Below are positions 42,873 through 52,529 of a DNA stretch of 64,000 nucleotides, piece by piece. The stretch's first letter is position 1, and each line of letters begins with the position of its first letter. The notes below the pieces were generated by a model. The model ran no database searches, had not been told where the DNA came from, and saw nothing but the letters and a program-made list of their open reading frames with translations. A program made the position numbers and the translations under genes. The stretch covers positions 4,072,501 through 4,136,500 of the forward strand of contig NZ_CP041360.1 in the NCBI RefSeq assembly GCF_006965485.1, read 5' to 3'. The DNA is from Spirosoma sp. KCTC 42546. Lineage in GTDB: Bacteria > Bacteroidota > Bacteroidia > Cytophagales > Spirosomataceae.

Positions 42873-43313
42873 CTACGTCTGCACCATCTTCGTTTTTAAG
42901 CCTGCCCGTTCGCCGTCGCTCTGACGGCCAAGTAGGTAGACATCCATTTCTGACTCGCCCACCCGAAACACCTGCCGAACGGTTAATGTGTCCTGTACTA
43001 GCTTGTGTAGTTTCTGAAAGCTGGCTGTGCGTGTTTTCTCGTCGTCGCCATACCAATCCTGTTCCGTAATGACGGGTTCCCAAAAGTCGGCCTCAGGTAT
43101 TTCTTCGACATACACCGATGGGGGTAACATCTGCCAATCTTTAATCTGACTTACTGTTAGTGGTTCATCCTGCTTCAAGTAGCAGGTTACCATATCAATA
43201 GGTTCGTCGGATTCGCTGGGATAGAGTAAATCCGTAAGTAATGGTTTGGCTTGTTCTGTAAACACTATATTTTCTGATTCAGGAGCGCTACTTTTCGGGT
43301 CTTGGTTCGTCAT
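42873..43313 (-). CDS. Nuclease A inhibitor-like (NuiA family) protein
   Basis: 146 residues. The central block TDLLYPSESDEPIDMVTCYL near residues 27-46 matches the NuiA/sugar non-specific nuclease inhibitor motif (LL.PSESD.P...V). The rest is WYGDDEKTRTASFQKLHKLVQDTL and VRQVFRVGESEMDVYLLGRQ. In cyanobacteria NuiA blocks the secreted nuclease NucA. No nuclease gene is next to it, so the partner here is unknown. It is cytosolic. Confidence 0.75.
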   Translation of the reverse strand: MTNQDPKSSAPESENIVFTEQAKPLLTDLLYPSESDEPIDMVTCYLKQDEPLTVSQIKDWQMLPPSVYVEEIPEADFWEPVITEQDWYGDDEKTRTASFQKLHKLVQDTLTVRQVFRVGESEMDVYLLGRQSDGERAGLKTKMVQT

Positions 43314-43438
43314 AAGCGTGAAAATAGATTCGGGACAAATTAACCGATTCAGGTTGACGTATCCATTGGAATCTATCTAATTTTAATGCGGGGTATCAAC
43401 TAAACCTATTCCGTTTAACAGTTTAAAACAAACGAGTC

Positions 43439-43978
43439 ATGTTAGAAACATTGATGAATCTGGTTCAGCAACAGGCAGGCCAGGCGGTTATTAACAACCC
43501 AGCCATCCCAAATAGTCAAAACGATAGTGTTATGCAGACGGTGGCCAGCAGCATTATGAGCGGTCTGGGTCAACAGGCGCAGGGTGGTGGCCTGGGTAAT
43601 TTGCTGGGTATGGTTGTTAATGGAGGTGGTAATGTTCAGCAAAGCCCGGTTACCCAAGGCGTTCAGAGCCATGTTGAGGAAAGCTTAATGCAGAAATTAG
43701 GTATTTCACCTCAGGTAGCGATGTCAGTAGCAAGTACATTGGTCCCCATTGTACTGAGCAAACTGATGAACAAAGCAGCTGACCCGAATGATTCGAGTGT
43801 TGATGGCAATAGTATCTTAGGAGCTGCTACTGGCCAACAGGGTGTTGACTGGATGGGTATGGCTGGCTCAGCCATGGCCGATGGTAAACTCGATATGAAT
43901 GATCTGCTCCGTGTAGCTACGCAGGGGGGAGCAGGTGGTGGACTCGGTGGTATGCTGGGTGGTCTGTTCGGGAAATAA
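43439..43978 (+). CDS. DUF937-like Gly/Gln-rich protein
   Basis: 179 residues. The N-terminal helix is METLMNLVQQQAGQAV-like, with a Gly-rich middle and a second helical part ESLMQKLGISPQVAMSVASTLVPIVLSKLMNKA, and it ends GGAGGGLGGMLGGLFGK. This layout (LLxxLGG.. repeats, C-terminal Gly-rich tail) fits the YidB/DUF937 group of unknown role. It has no signal peptide. It is followed by a strong hairpin. Confidence 0.7.
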   Translation: MLETLMNLVQQQAGQAVINNPAIPNSQNDSVMQTVASSIMSGLGQQAQGGGLGNLLGMVVNGGGNVQQSPVTQGVQSHVEESLMQKLGISPQVAMSVASTLVPIVLSKLMNKAADPNDSSVDGNSILGAATGQQGVDWMGMAGSAMADGKLDMNDLLRVATQGGAGGGLGGMLGGLFGK

Positions 43979-44014
43979 CTTGTAGGAACGCGCGTCTATA
44001 ATCCTTTAGATACA

Positions 44015-44065
44015 AAAGCCTCGTATTGCAAATCCGATCAAAGTGGATTTTCGATACGAGGCTTT
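44015..44065 (+). terminator. Long hairpin after the DUF937-like gene
   Basis: AAAGCCTCGTAT pairs with ATACGAGGCTTT, plus an inner ATCC/GGAT stem. The right arm runs into TTTGTAT. It is a likely terminator, and it also lies upstream of dnaK. Confidence 0.8.
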
Positions 44066-44178
44066 GTATAGATAAGTAGGTGTCTGCGTCGGGGCAACAA
44101 CGTAATGGAGAAGTCTGCCACATCGTAAGGGTGTGACTACACCCAACGCGACATACTGACCCAATTGCTCACCTAATT

Positions 44179-44193
44179 CTGCCAATCTGACAG
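44179..44193. promoter_or_regulatory. Candidate operator upstream of dnaK
   Basis: CTGCCAATCTGACAG is a near-perfect palindrome (CTGYCA-N3-TGRCAG) about 95 nt before the dnaK ATG. A similar CTGTCTGTCAG lies about 55 bp further on. Its position suggests heat-shock or housekeeping control, but no regulator can be named. Confidence 0.45.
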
Positions 44194-44288
44194 CAATTCA
44201 AACATTTTTCCGCGCTGGCATTTGTATTGATAGATAGGTTCTGTCTGTCAGAATACACACAGCATATTAAAAAGAAACTAAACCAGTC

Positions 44289-46214
44289 ATGGGAAAAATT
44301 ATTGGTATTGACTTAGGCACCACGAACTCGTGCGTGGCCGTAATGGAAGGCAACGAGCCGGTTGTGATCCCCAACTCCGAAGGAGCCCGCACAACCCCAT
44401 CGGTTGTTGCGTTTATGGATAACGGCAACGGCGAACGCAAAGTAGGCGCTCCCGCCAAACGTCAGGCCATCACCAACCCGAAACATACGATTTCCTCCAT
44501 TAAGCGTTTCATGGGTAAACGCTTTGGTGAGGTTACCAACGAAATTAAAAACGTTGCTTACGACGTTGAGAACGGCCCGAACGGAACGCCCCGCGTTCGT
44601 ATCGGCGATCGTCAATATACACCACAGGAACTTTCGGCCCTGATTCTGCAAAAGATGAAGCAGACGGCCGAAGATTATCTTGGCCAAACCGTAACAGAAG
44701 CCGTTATTACGGTACCTGCTTACTTCAATGATGCCGAGCGTCAGGCCACGAAAGAAGCGGGCGCTATTGCCGGTCTCGATGTAAAACGGATTATCAACGA
44801 GCCAACCGCAGCCGCGCTGGCGTACGGTCTGGACAAAACAAATCACGATCAGAAAATCGCTGTATTTGACCTGGGTGGTGGTACGTTCGATATTTCGATC
44901 CTGGAACTTGGTGATGGCGTGTTTGAAGTAAAATCGACCGATGGGGATACTCATTTGGGTGGTGACGACTTCGATCAGGTAATCATCAACTGGCTTGCCG
45001 ACGAATTCAAGAAAGACGAAGGTATTGACCTGCGTCAGGACCCAATGGCCCTGCAACGCCTGAAAGAAGCGGCCGAAAAAGCAAAAGTTGAACTGTCCAG
45101 CTCGAACTCGACGGAAATCAACCTGCCGTATATCATGCCGGTAAATGGGATTCCAAAACACCTGGTGCGGACACTGAGCCGGGCGAAATTCGAACAACTA
45201 TCTGATTCGCTGATTCAGCGGAGTTTGGAACCTTGCCGTCGTGCCCTGAAAAACTCAGGTTTGTCGGCTAGCCAGATTGACGAAGTCATTCTGGTGGGTG
45301 GTTCTACCCGGATTCCGAAAGTGCAGGAAGAGGTTGAAAAACTATTCGGTCGGAAGCCTTCGAAAGCCGTTAACCCCGATGAAGCCGTAGCCATTGGTGC
45401 TGCTATTCAGGGTGGTGTATTAACGGGTGAAGTAAAAGACGTTCTGTTGCTCGACGTTATCCCACTCTCGCTGGGTATTGAAACGATGGGTGGCGTATTT
45501 ACCAAAATGGTAGATGCCAACACGACGATCCCGAGCAAGAAAGTGGAAACCTACTCGACGGCATCGGACAACCAGCCGAGCGTTGAAATCAATATCCTGC
45601 AGGGTGAGCGCCCAATGGCAGCTCAAAACCGTCAATTAGGCCGGTTCATCCTGTCCGATATTCCACCTGCGCCCCGTGGTGTTCCTCAAATTGAAGTGAC
45701 ATTCGACGTAGATGCCAACGGTATTCTGCACGTAACGGCCAAAGATAAAGGCACGGGTAAAGAACAGAAGATCCGGATTGAAGCCTCAAGCGGTCTGACC
45801 GAAGCGGAGATTAACCGGATGCGTGAAGAAGCCAAAGCCAACGAAGCTGCCGATAAAGCGGAACGCGAGAAAATTGAGAAAGTCAATGCGGCTGACTCGA
45901 TGATCTTCCAGACCGAGAAGCAACTGAAAGAATATGGCGACAAACTGTCGGAAGGCAACAAGTCGGCCATTGAAGCGGCTCTGACGACACTCCGCAGTGC
46001 TCATGCTTCTCGTGATGCAGCCGCCATCGACACCGCACTCGAAGGCCTGAATGCTGCCTGGGCAACGGCTTCGCAGGAAATGTATAACGCCACCAATGGG
46101 GCAGGTGCTAACCCAACCGATGGCGCCGGTTTCGGCGGAAACGGCGATGGTGCCGGACAAGGCCAACCCGCCGGCGATAATGTCTCGGATGTGCCGTATG
46201 AAGAAGTGAAGTAG
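44289..46214 (+). CDS. dnaK: Chaperone protein DnaK (Hsp70)
   Basis: 641 residues. The ATPase domain begins [20 protein letters not shown] and has [33 protein letters not shown] and [13 protein letters not shown]. The substrate-binding domain (390-505) has the linker [15 protein letters not shown] and ITVTAKD-like [19 protein letters not shown]. The lid is helical and the tail is Gly-rich, ending SDVPYEEVK. It works with DnaJ and GrpE, which are not in the window. A terminator follows. Confidence 0.99.
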   Translation: MGKIIGIDLGTTNSCVAVMEGNEPVVIPNSEGARTTPSVVAFMDNGNGERKVGAPAKRQAITNPKHTISSIKRFMGKRFGEVTNEIKNVAYDVENGPNGTPRVRIGDRQYTPQELSALILQKMKQTAEDYLGQTVTEAVITVPAYFNDAERQATKEAGAIAGLDVKRIINEPTAAALAYGLDKTNHDQKIAVFDLGGGTFDISILELGDGVFEVKSTDGDTHLGGDDFDQVIINWLADEFKKDEGIDLRQDPMALQRLKEAAEKAKVELSSSNSTEINLPYIMPVNGIPKHLVRTLSRAKFEQLSDSLIQRSLEPCRRALKNSGLSASQIDEVILVGGSTRIPKVQEEVEKLFGRKPSKAVNPDEAVAIGAAIQGGVLTGEVKDVLLLDVIPLSLGIETMGGVFTKMVDANTTIPSKKVETYSTASDNQPSVEINILQGERPMAAQNRQLGRFILSDIPPAPRGVPQIEVTFDVDANGILHVTAKDKGTGKEQKIRIEASSGLTEAEINRMREEAKANEAADKAEREKIEKVNAADSMIFQTEKQLKEYGDKLSEGNKSAIEAALTTLRSAHASRDAAAIDTALEGLNAAWATASQEMYNATNGAGANPTDGAGFGGNGDGAGQGQPAGDNVSDVPYEEVK

Positions 46215-46248
46215 AACCGGGATTTTTTTAATTATCCTGATTGATTTG

Positions 46249-46306
46249 ATTTTGTAAAAGGGAAAGCCCCTGCCGGTGACGGTGGGGGCTTTCCCTTTTA
46301 CAAAAT
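46249..46306 (+). terminator. Strong hairpin after dnaK
   Basis: The left arm ATTTTGTAAAAG..AAAGCCCC is complementary to GGGGCTTTCCCTTTTACAAAAT over about 21 bp, with a short loop. The outer A/T part gives a T-rich end on the plus strand. It is a strong dnaK terminator candidate. Confidence 0.88.
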
Positions 46307-46428
46307 CTTCATTACTATTGGGCTTACTAAGTAGGGTAGTTCTGCGGAAAGGGAGATAACTCGTCGTTTACCTAAAGTGCAAACAGCTATCGCACGTATA
46401 GAGCATTTCGTGAGACTTGTGTGCCAGT

Positions 46429-46470
46429 GCTTTTACAAACGTATGATGTTGGTAGTACGTTTGTAAAAGC
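46429..46470. repeat. 15-bp perfect inverted repeat downstream of dnaK
   Basis: GCTTTTACAAACGTA (46429-46443) pairs exactly with 46456-46470 across 12 nt. It lies within a short open frame (46421-46633) that I do not regard as a gene. Confidence 0.8.
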
Positions 46471-46602
46471 TTTATACCCTTTCGTGATTTACCTCCCACA
46501 GTACGAAACCAAGCGCTTTTTGCTTCTTATCGAAGCTTCGGAACTTATAGAACTGTCAGGTTGGCTCGATGCTGTTTTCGTAAAACCCTCGATGAGATAC
46601 CC

Positions 46603-47145
46603 CTATAACAGTCTATTTATTTCTTTTTGTTGAAGCATCTGTAACTTGGCTATAAACAGGACATAACCATCAATGATCGATTGATACTTCCGAAGGAGAG
46701 TTGTTCGCCTGTATCCACAGACGATATGCAGTTCAGCTCGCTGGATTAATTGCTTCATTCGATCAATATTTGCCAGTGCCGAATCGATTTGGCCCTGTTG
46801 AAGAGCGATCAACCGTTTTTTATAGGCCGTTTGAGTATTGTTCCTGGCGACTCTTCGATCCTGACTCAGCCGAAGAGCTTTTCGATTTGTTTTTTTAAAA
46901 GCCAGGTCAGTCCCTATTAATGGGCAGTCTGGGTCTTCAACTGGAGACAAAGCGGTTTCCACGGGTAGTTGCTCATTCGTTGGCAAAGGGTTTGCATTAA
47001 TACTGGCAAACAACTTGATGAGTTGATCTTGCTCAGACGTTTCGAGCTGATCGATAACCTGAGTTGCCATGGCAAACACATACTGTTCGAGTAACTGATT
47101 AAAATTTGTCAAGGGATTATGGTTTGGATAGCGGCTGATCGCCAA
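46603..47145 (-). CDS. Hypothetical protein with helical C-terminus
   Basis: 180 residues. The N-terminal helix is NFNQLLEQYVFAMATQVIDQL, with a Pro-rich linker in the middle. The C-terminal basic helical part (ALRLSQDRRVARNNTQTAYKKRLIALQQGQIDSALANIDRMK in two segments) may be a coiled coil. No signal peptide or known motif is seen. It is probably in one unit with the following minus-strand gene 41 bp upstream. The function is unknown. Confidence 0.55.
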   Translation of the reverse strand: MAISRYPNHNPLTNFNQLLEQYVFAMATQVIDQLETSEQDQLIKLFASINANPLPTNEQLPVETALSPVEDPDCPLIGTDLAFKKTNRKALRLSQDRRVARNNTQTAYKKRLIALQQGQIDSALANIDRMKQLIQRAELHIVCGYRRTTLLRKYQSIIDGYVLFIAKLQMLQQKEINRLL

Positions 47146-47186
47146 TAGGTTAGCGTGTGGTCAGATAGTAATGGACGACTATACGT

Positions 47187-47519
47187 TCAACTTGATACGC
47201 TCTGATTTAATACACTAGCAATACGCTCATTGAGATTGTTAATAATGTTGACATGGTTTTTTAGCCTTAAATACTTGTTATATAGGTCTGAATCTGGAGG
47301 ATTTACTTCATTCTCCAGGGTTAGGAGCGTCTGATGCATGGTTTCCAACAAGCAATGTAGTTCATCATTTGTCGGCTTAAGATCATCCATAAGTTGAGTG
47401 GACAGCTGTGAAATTATTTGATTGGCTTCAATTAGACTGGATATATTTTTATAGTTAGCATCATACTTTTGAATGGCCAGAATCCATTCCATGAGCAGTA
47501 TTCTCATTTCATTGTTCAT
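47187..47519 (-). CDS. Small hypothetical helical protein
   Basis: 110 residues, almost entirely helical (MRILLMEWILAIQKYDANYK; LIEANQIISQLSTQLMDDLK; LNERIASVLNQSV). It has no signal peptide. It lies 41 bp upstream of another helical hypothetical gene on the same strand, suggesting a two-gene unit, perhaps forming a complex. No family is recognised. Confidence 0.5.
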   Translation of the reverse strand: MNNEMRILLMEWILAIQKYDANYKNISSLIEANQIISQLSTQLMDDLKPTNDELHCLLETMHQTLLTLENEVNPPDSDLYNKYLRLKNHVNIINNLNERIASVLNQSVSS

Positions 47520-48197
47520 ATAAATCTATCTATACACTATTTTGTAAAAATAATTGGGTAAGTAAAATCACTATTGGCTGATAGAGCCGATCAATCACTA
47601 AGTGGGCTGACCTAAACTGGTATAATTCTGTTTAGGTGGCGTTGCCGAATCGTTTGAAGAAAATAAATTAACAGGTATGTGTAGGCGATACCGCCAAAGA
47701 CCAAAAGGGGAGTAGTCATTAAGTGGAGGGAGTTACGGAGTAAGTATAAGTAGCTCAACTATATACAGGAAGTACTTTCAAACTAGAAAGTACCATATGG
47801 CTAGCATATGAAAAAACAGAAAGTGTCAAATTGGTAATATATTAATTAAATGGTATGAGTATTTGTTCATATTGGGAAATGCCGTTATTTTGCCCTTTTG
47901 TACTTTTCTTCTTAAAGTGCGAAAATTGGTACTTGATTGACCTTTTAAACCCCCTTGAAGCTTACCCTTTAGGCGTTTTGTAATGGATTTATTTTCGTAT
48001 TTTTTAGAATAGTACGAAAGGTAGGCTGTGTCGCATTAAACGCCCCAATTATGAAGCAGTTAAATGAATGCTCCTTCGTCTCATTTGGGAGCGTTTTAGA
48101 AGACGATTATTTTTTTACTTTCTCTCAAACTAAGCTAGTTGCATACGGGGTTAACTGGCTTATAGAGTAGCGGACACCGCTAGCGTTCTTCTCGTCA
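47520..48197. other. 680-bp non-coding stretch
   Basis: There is no gene-like frame on either strand. It has several A/T-rich runs and a short CATATG-type near-palindrome around 47790-47810. It should hold promoters for the divergent hypothetical pair and the DUF421 gene, but no convincing boxes are seen. Confidence 0.5.
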
Positions 48198-48914
48198 TTG
48201 ATACTCTACCTTATGCACTTTATCGCCCTTATGATGATTGATCTCAAAACCGTGTTCTTGGCTGATTTAGACTGGAGTTTAGCTCTACAAATTGTTCTGC
48301 GAACCTTATTCATGTTTTCAGTCATTCTAATTTTCTTACGGCTCTCAGGCAAAAAAGGGGTTAGCCAGTTGTCAATCTTTGAGGTCGCTATTATCATTGG
48401 GCTGGGTTCGGCTGCAGGCGATCCGATGGCCAATCCAGATAATGCCATTGTACCCGCCCTGATAGTCTTTGCCACTATTCTACTATTTTATCGGTGCATC
48501 ACCTGGATGGCCTCCCGAAACGAACAGTTTGAAACCTTGTTGGAAGGCGATCCGGTCTATGTGATCGAGGAGGGTGTCTTTGTCTTGGATTCGGGGGAGA
48601 ATACATTTGCCAAGGACGAGTTTTTTGCTGAGATGCGACAACAGAACATTGAGCACCTGGGGCAGGTACAAACCGCTATTCTAGAAACGAACGGGAATCT
48701 TAGTTTTTTTTACTACGCCGACGAAGACGTCCAGCCGGGTTTACCAGTGCTGCCCAAACTGTACCACAAAAAAAGCAGCTCATTAAGTCAAGGGGGACAA
48801 TATGCCTGTACAACTTGCGGCCAGATCGAGCAGATAACAGCTAGTCATCATACGTGTCCGCGCTGTCAGCAAACGGAATGGGTCCAAGCTGTTCAGACCC
48901 AGCGCAGAACTTAG
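48198..48914 (+). CDS. DUF421 (YetF-like) membrane protein with C-terminal zinc ribbon
   Basis: 238 residues; several Met codons near the start make the exact start uncertain. Three membrane helices (to about residue 105) are followed by the DUF421 cytosolic domain (GDPVYVIEEGVFV; EFFAEMRQQNIEHLGQVQTAILETNGNLSFF). The C-terminus carries a CxxC...CxxC zinc ribbon (ACTTCGQIEQITASHHTCPRC), an add-on not usual for the family. The role of DUF421 is unknown; it is often linked to membrane stress. Confidence 0.85.
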   Translation: MILYLMHFIALMMIDLKTVFLADLDWSLALQIVLRTLFMFSVILIFLRLSGKKGVSQLSIFEVAIIIGLGSAAGDPMANPDNAIVPALIVFATILLFYRCITWMASRNEQFETLLEGDPVYVIEEGVFVLDSGENTFAKDEFFAEMRQQNIEHLGQVQTAILETNGNLSFFYYADEDVQPGLPVLPKLYHKKSSSLSQGGQYACTTCGQIEQITASHHTCPRCQQTEWVQAVQTQRRT

Positions 48915-49310
48915 GTTTCTGGCGTTACGAAAGAATTCATTTCCTGAAAAGGGTTAGGCCACTAGCAGGAAGGTCATGGTTTGTAAGTGAGTTAGAATGG
49001 TGGTTTGTTCAACTCACATACAACTGTCACTACCTTCTCTCCTTATGCTAGGAATAGCATGGGATTAACATGATCGTCCAATAAACGCTCGTTTCCATCA
49101 GTATTCACCGTTTACGAAAAATAAAGTCGTTGATCGACAATCGTATGGTACGGATTGGGTTGGACAGCTAGAAAAATCAGGGTTTATTGGGACAACGGGT
49201 TTTATTAATAACTGTCAACTATTATCCGTAGCATACGCCATGCCCTTCACTCATCTGATAGGCAGCAAAGTGTTCATCAATCTTCACCGGTTGGTCATTA
49301 GCCAAAAGAA

Positions 49311-49334
49311 AAGCCACGGTTTTAGGCGTGGCTT
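49311..49334 (-). terminator. Terminator for the T9SS cargo gene
   Basis: AAGCCACG pairs with CGTGGCTT around an 8-nt loop. On the minus strand it is followed by a T-rich run (TTCTTTTGGC). It lies 21 bp past the stop of the minus-strand gene. Confidence 0.8.
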
Positions 49335-49354
49335 AATAATATAGCAACGTGCTG

Positions 49355-50545
49355 CTATTCAATGATAATCTGCCGTTCGAACAGCCTGTCTCCCATCCGC
49401 ACGTGTAAATAATAGGTATCAGTGGATAAATCCCGCACATCAAAGGTGACACTTTGTGTTTCTTTAAAATAAGTAGCAGCCCTAGAAGCCTCAAACTGTT
49501 TAACCACTTTTCCTTTTTGATTGTATAACGCAACTTCCTTTACTAGCTCCTGGGCCATTAAAGCATCGTCAAAGTCAACGGTCAATGTGCTTTTGGTTGG
49601 GTTTGGATAAGCCGCCCGAAAACCCGAATACCCTTCTTTCCAAATGTAAAAAGTTGCGTCATCCCCTGTACCTGATGAGTTCGTTGGGGCTCCTACGACC
49701 CGTAAGAAATTAGATGGATAGGCATTACAGCTTGTTCCACTTGTGCTGATGCTTCCCGATCCATTGGTAATACTCCAGTTAGCTCCTGTCGCCGTACCGT
49801 TGGTTAAGAGCGCTAACGTTGCGACCCAGGACACGGTGGCTGACGAGCCTGGTGAACCGTTTACAGTCGTAGATACAATATAAGGGGTACCGGTGGTATA
49901 CGTAATGGATGGTGAAGTTGCGCAGGCATTCGAAGCCGTTACAGTCAGGACACCCCCATGCCCCGTTGTACTAAGGGTTTGGCTATCATAATCGGTTGAG
50001 TTATAATTGCTGCTATAGGAGGTACTGCTATTAATGCGTAAACCATAGGAGGTTGAATAGTTTACCGACGTCCAAGGACTATAAGGGTTGTAGGACGGAT
50101 TCATATATACTTGAACTGTTCCCGATTGATTATTCCCCAGTGTCGGCAGCGAAGAAAATGAAATTAGGGGACTGACGCGAAAATAAACGTGCATAGTCTT
50201 TGAAAACGTAGCCGGGGAAGCACTGGCAATTTGAATGATAAACCATCCATCCTGTGGAGTGCTTCTACTGTACTGCAAGTCGTAAATATTAAACGGATTA
50301 GAGAAGGTCCAATCCGATGGGGAGCTTTGAATGGCCGTGTATTGAACGGTGGCCGGGTTACCTAGCACGCTATTATATTCGTAAGAAGCACTTATAGAGC
50401 CCCCTAAATTGTTGCACCGAAAATACAACGTATCGTTGTCATGTTTAGCAACACCATCAATAATCAGTTGATAATTGGACTGGGCAAATGCAGCATTTAA
50501 GGCAAGTGGTAGTAGCAAAACACTACAAAGTATCAATTTTTTCAT
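49355..50545 (-). CDS. T9SS type A sorting domain-containing secreted protein
   Basis: About 396 residues from ATG 50545, where MKKLILCSVLLLPLALNAAFAQ is a signal peptide; the longer start has a poor n-region. The body is Ser/Thr/Tyr/Asn-rich with beta domains. The C-terminal 80 residues are the sorting domain: FRAAYPNPTKSTLTVDFDD (near 315), VALYNQKGKVVKQF and YYLHVRMGDRLFERQIIIE. The tail directs export through the type IX system and is usually removed. Cargo function is unknown. Confidence 0.88.
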   Translation of the reverse strand: MKKLILCSVLLLPLALNAAFAQSNYQLIIDGVAKHDNDTLYFRCNNLGGSISASYEYNSVLGNPATVQYTAIQSSPSDWTFSNPFNIYDLQYSRSTPQDGWFIIQIASASPATFSKTMHVYFRVSPLISFSSLPTLGNNQSGTVQVYMNPSYNPYSPWTSVNYSTSYGLRINSSTSYSSNYNSTDYDSQTLSTTGHGGVLTVTASNACATSPSITYTTGTPYIVSTTVNGSPGSSATVSWVATLALLTNGTATGANWSITNGSGSISTSGTSCNAYPSNFLRVVGAPTNSSGTGDDATFYIWKEGYSGFRAAYPNPTKSTLTVDFDDALMAQELVKEVALYNQKGKVVKQFEASRAATYFKETQSVTFDVRDLSTDTYYLHVRMGDRLFERQIIIE

Positions 50546-50772
50546 GGCTTTAATGGTTGAAAATGGATGCAATAGATTAAAGTCATAATACAATTCATGT
50601 TTATATTTGCTGGAAAAGTCACATTAAATATCTATTAAAAACTATAATCCTCGAATCCTTTATTGAATTCAACGGTTTGATAGTAAATTACCAATAGGTT
50701 TCTAAAATATACCCTAAGGTTATTGAAAGCCCTTAACTAGGTCTATCCATCCTCAGCTAACTTAGTTTCTTT

Positions 50773-51297
50773 ATGAAACAAGTATTACTCTCCCTCTTGC
50801 TTATAGGATTTGGTGGTATATTGATTTGCTGCCAGGAGATAACGCCCCTAACTCCAACCAATCCTGCGGTGGGGAACTGGATAATAGCCAGGCATGATAT
50901 TTATCATTTACCCAGTTGGTTTGTCACCAAAACAGGGTCTGAATATAAAACCACCTCTACAGATACTGTATTTAGCAACGCGACCCTTGCTACCCTTTTT
51001 AATGTTAACTCGCTTACATTTACTCAGGATCAACGCTTTTCAGAACTTTACCCCGTTCTAGACCTTACAACAGGACAAGCAAGGGGACAAACTGATACAG
51101 GTACATGGGTCTTAGCCGATTCAGTAGTGAGTCTGAATGTCGTTAATAGTTTTCCTCACAAGCTAACCTATCGAGCCGCTACAAATCAGTTGGTAACCGA
51201 CCGGTTTCCCCAAACAGTGACGGGGCGATTTTCAGATGGGTCACTCTATACAATCTCATATACCATACAGATGTTTTATCGACGAGGAGACCCTTAA
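50773..51297 (+). CDS. Hypothetical lipoprotein
   Basis: 174 residues. The signal peptide MKQVLLSLLLIGFGGILIC ends in a lipobox Cys (IC-C near 19-20), then QEITPLTPTNP. The rest looks like a lipocalin-type or DUF-type beta barrel (VGNWIIARHDIYHLPSW; FTQDQRFSELYPVLD; LTYRAATNQLVTDRFP). A broken partial copy of the N-terminus lies just downstream. The function is unknown. Confidence 0.7.
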   Translation: MKQVLLSLLLIGFGGILICCQEITPLTPTNPAVGNWIIARHDIYHLPSWFVTKTGSEYKTTSTDTVFSNATLATLFNVNSLTFTQDQRFSELYPVLDLTTGQARGQTDTGTWVLADSVVSLNVVNSFPHKLTYRAATNQLVTDRFPQTVTGRFSDGSLYTISYTIQMFYRRGDP

Positions 51298-51303
51298 ACG
51301 TAT

Positions 51304-51450
51304 CACTTATCAGGCTTATTAGTACATTTCCTGCCTCTGTCGAGCTGCCTATTAGTCGCTTGCCAAGAATTAACTCCTCTTACCCAATCGATTATCGCAC
51401 CAGACTTTTTGCGTGTGGACAGTCGGTTCACTTCCCATCTTGACTTTTGA
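51304..51450 (+). pseudogene. Fragment of a duplicated lipoprotein signal region
   Basis: A frame without a start encodes LSSCLLVACQELTPLTQ, closely matching ILICCQEITPLTP of the lipoprotein immediately upstream, and then runs out after about 30 unrelated codons. It is a relic of a tandem duplication of that gene. Confidence 0.6.
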
Positions 51451-51559
51451 CCACGTTCCACTTCTCTGAAAAGTTAGTAGTCTCTTTATCTGTTTGCTAT
51501 CAGCTATAATAACTCACATTCTGCCACTCGTAGAATCATTCGTCATGTAAGATTTCTAC

Positions 51560-51877
51560 ATGATACGCATGATTCAAAGCACTTCTACTGGGAAAGCCAA
51601 AGAGTATTTCAATGACTCTTTGCATCAGTCTGATTATTACGTAGACGATCAGGAGTACCAAGGACGCTTTGAGGGCAAGATTACAACTCGTCTTGGTGTA
51701 GCCGGATTAGCGACAAAAAATGCTTTTCATGCCCTTTGCGAGCACATTAATCCGGTTACGGGTAAGTCGTCGCATACTGCGCGCAAAAAAGTCAATCGTA
51801 CAGTTGGCTACGACATCAATTTCCATTGACCTAAATCCGTCTCTATCCTTCATGCTCTGACTGACGACAAATATTGA
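51560..51877 (+). pseudogene. MobF/TrwC-type conjugative relaxase, N-terminal remnant
   Basis: The start MIRMIQSTSTGKAKEYFNDS and the Tyr pair in HQSDYYVDDQEYQGRFEGK are the MobF relaxase N-terminus, followed by RLGVAGLATKNAFHALCEHINPVTG and VGYDINFH. The next codon is TGA where the family has Cys. The frame then continues PKSVSILHALTDDK, the next conserved block, before a second stop. The three-His metal motif and the helicase domain are absent. It is a relic of an integrative conjugative element. Confidence 0.85.
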
Positions 51878-52529
51878 CAAGGAGAAGTCATTTCCTTGAG
51901 GGAAAAATACCCTTTTTTAGAGGGATAACTATTGTCACACAAGCGGGATTAAATCATGTAGCTACATCGAATATTGCCGTTTGGCAAAGGGAGAAGTTAA
52001 TCTTTCATTTTAGTATTGTGGGTAGGCCTTAATCGATTATCTCTTGAAATGAGCATTTTCTGAGATTACGCGTTGTCAGGCCGAGGGCTGCTCACCGTTT
52101 AGACATTCCGTTTAGTTCTTTACCCGGTTCCATTCAGTAGTGAAGAATGGAACCATCTTCGTGTAGTAGGCCTCCATCAGTACACCAGGGCTATGGCCCA
52201 GGCAGATCTATTAACTGGGCTTAAGTCGCTCACTACCCTTTCAGGTACCTAGTTTAGACAATTCGTTTAACTGGAGTCTATTAATAACCAGTTTAGTAAA
52301 AAACAACTTACATTTGATTCCATCGGGTTAACCTGGCTTTATCTGAACTAGCTCCCCCTAGTCAATGTGTTTTTCTGTTCCAATTGGACCCATGGTTTCC
52401 AGACCTAATTGGAACAGGAACCCATAAAAAAGCTTGCCCTCTTAACCCCTTTGAATGGGTAAGGGGCTGGGGTTAGGTAAAGCAACGACAAAAAGCTAAC
52501 TAGTAGCCACTTAGCACCGGTTTACGTGT
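51878..52529. other. 650-bp stretch without a gene
   Basis: No coding frame is seen. It has two short inverted repeats: TGTTCCAATT/AATTGGAACA around 52374-52410, and TAACCCC/GGGGTTA around 52442-52475. The latter is near the kinase gene and may be a regulatory site or terminator. Confidence 0.5.

Noticed and set aside
46421..46633. 70-codon plus-strand frame after dnaK
   Set aside because: It includes a 15-bp inverted repeat and overlaps the end of the converging gene; no family support.
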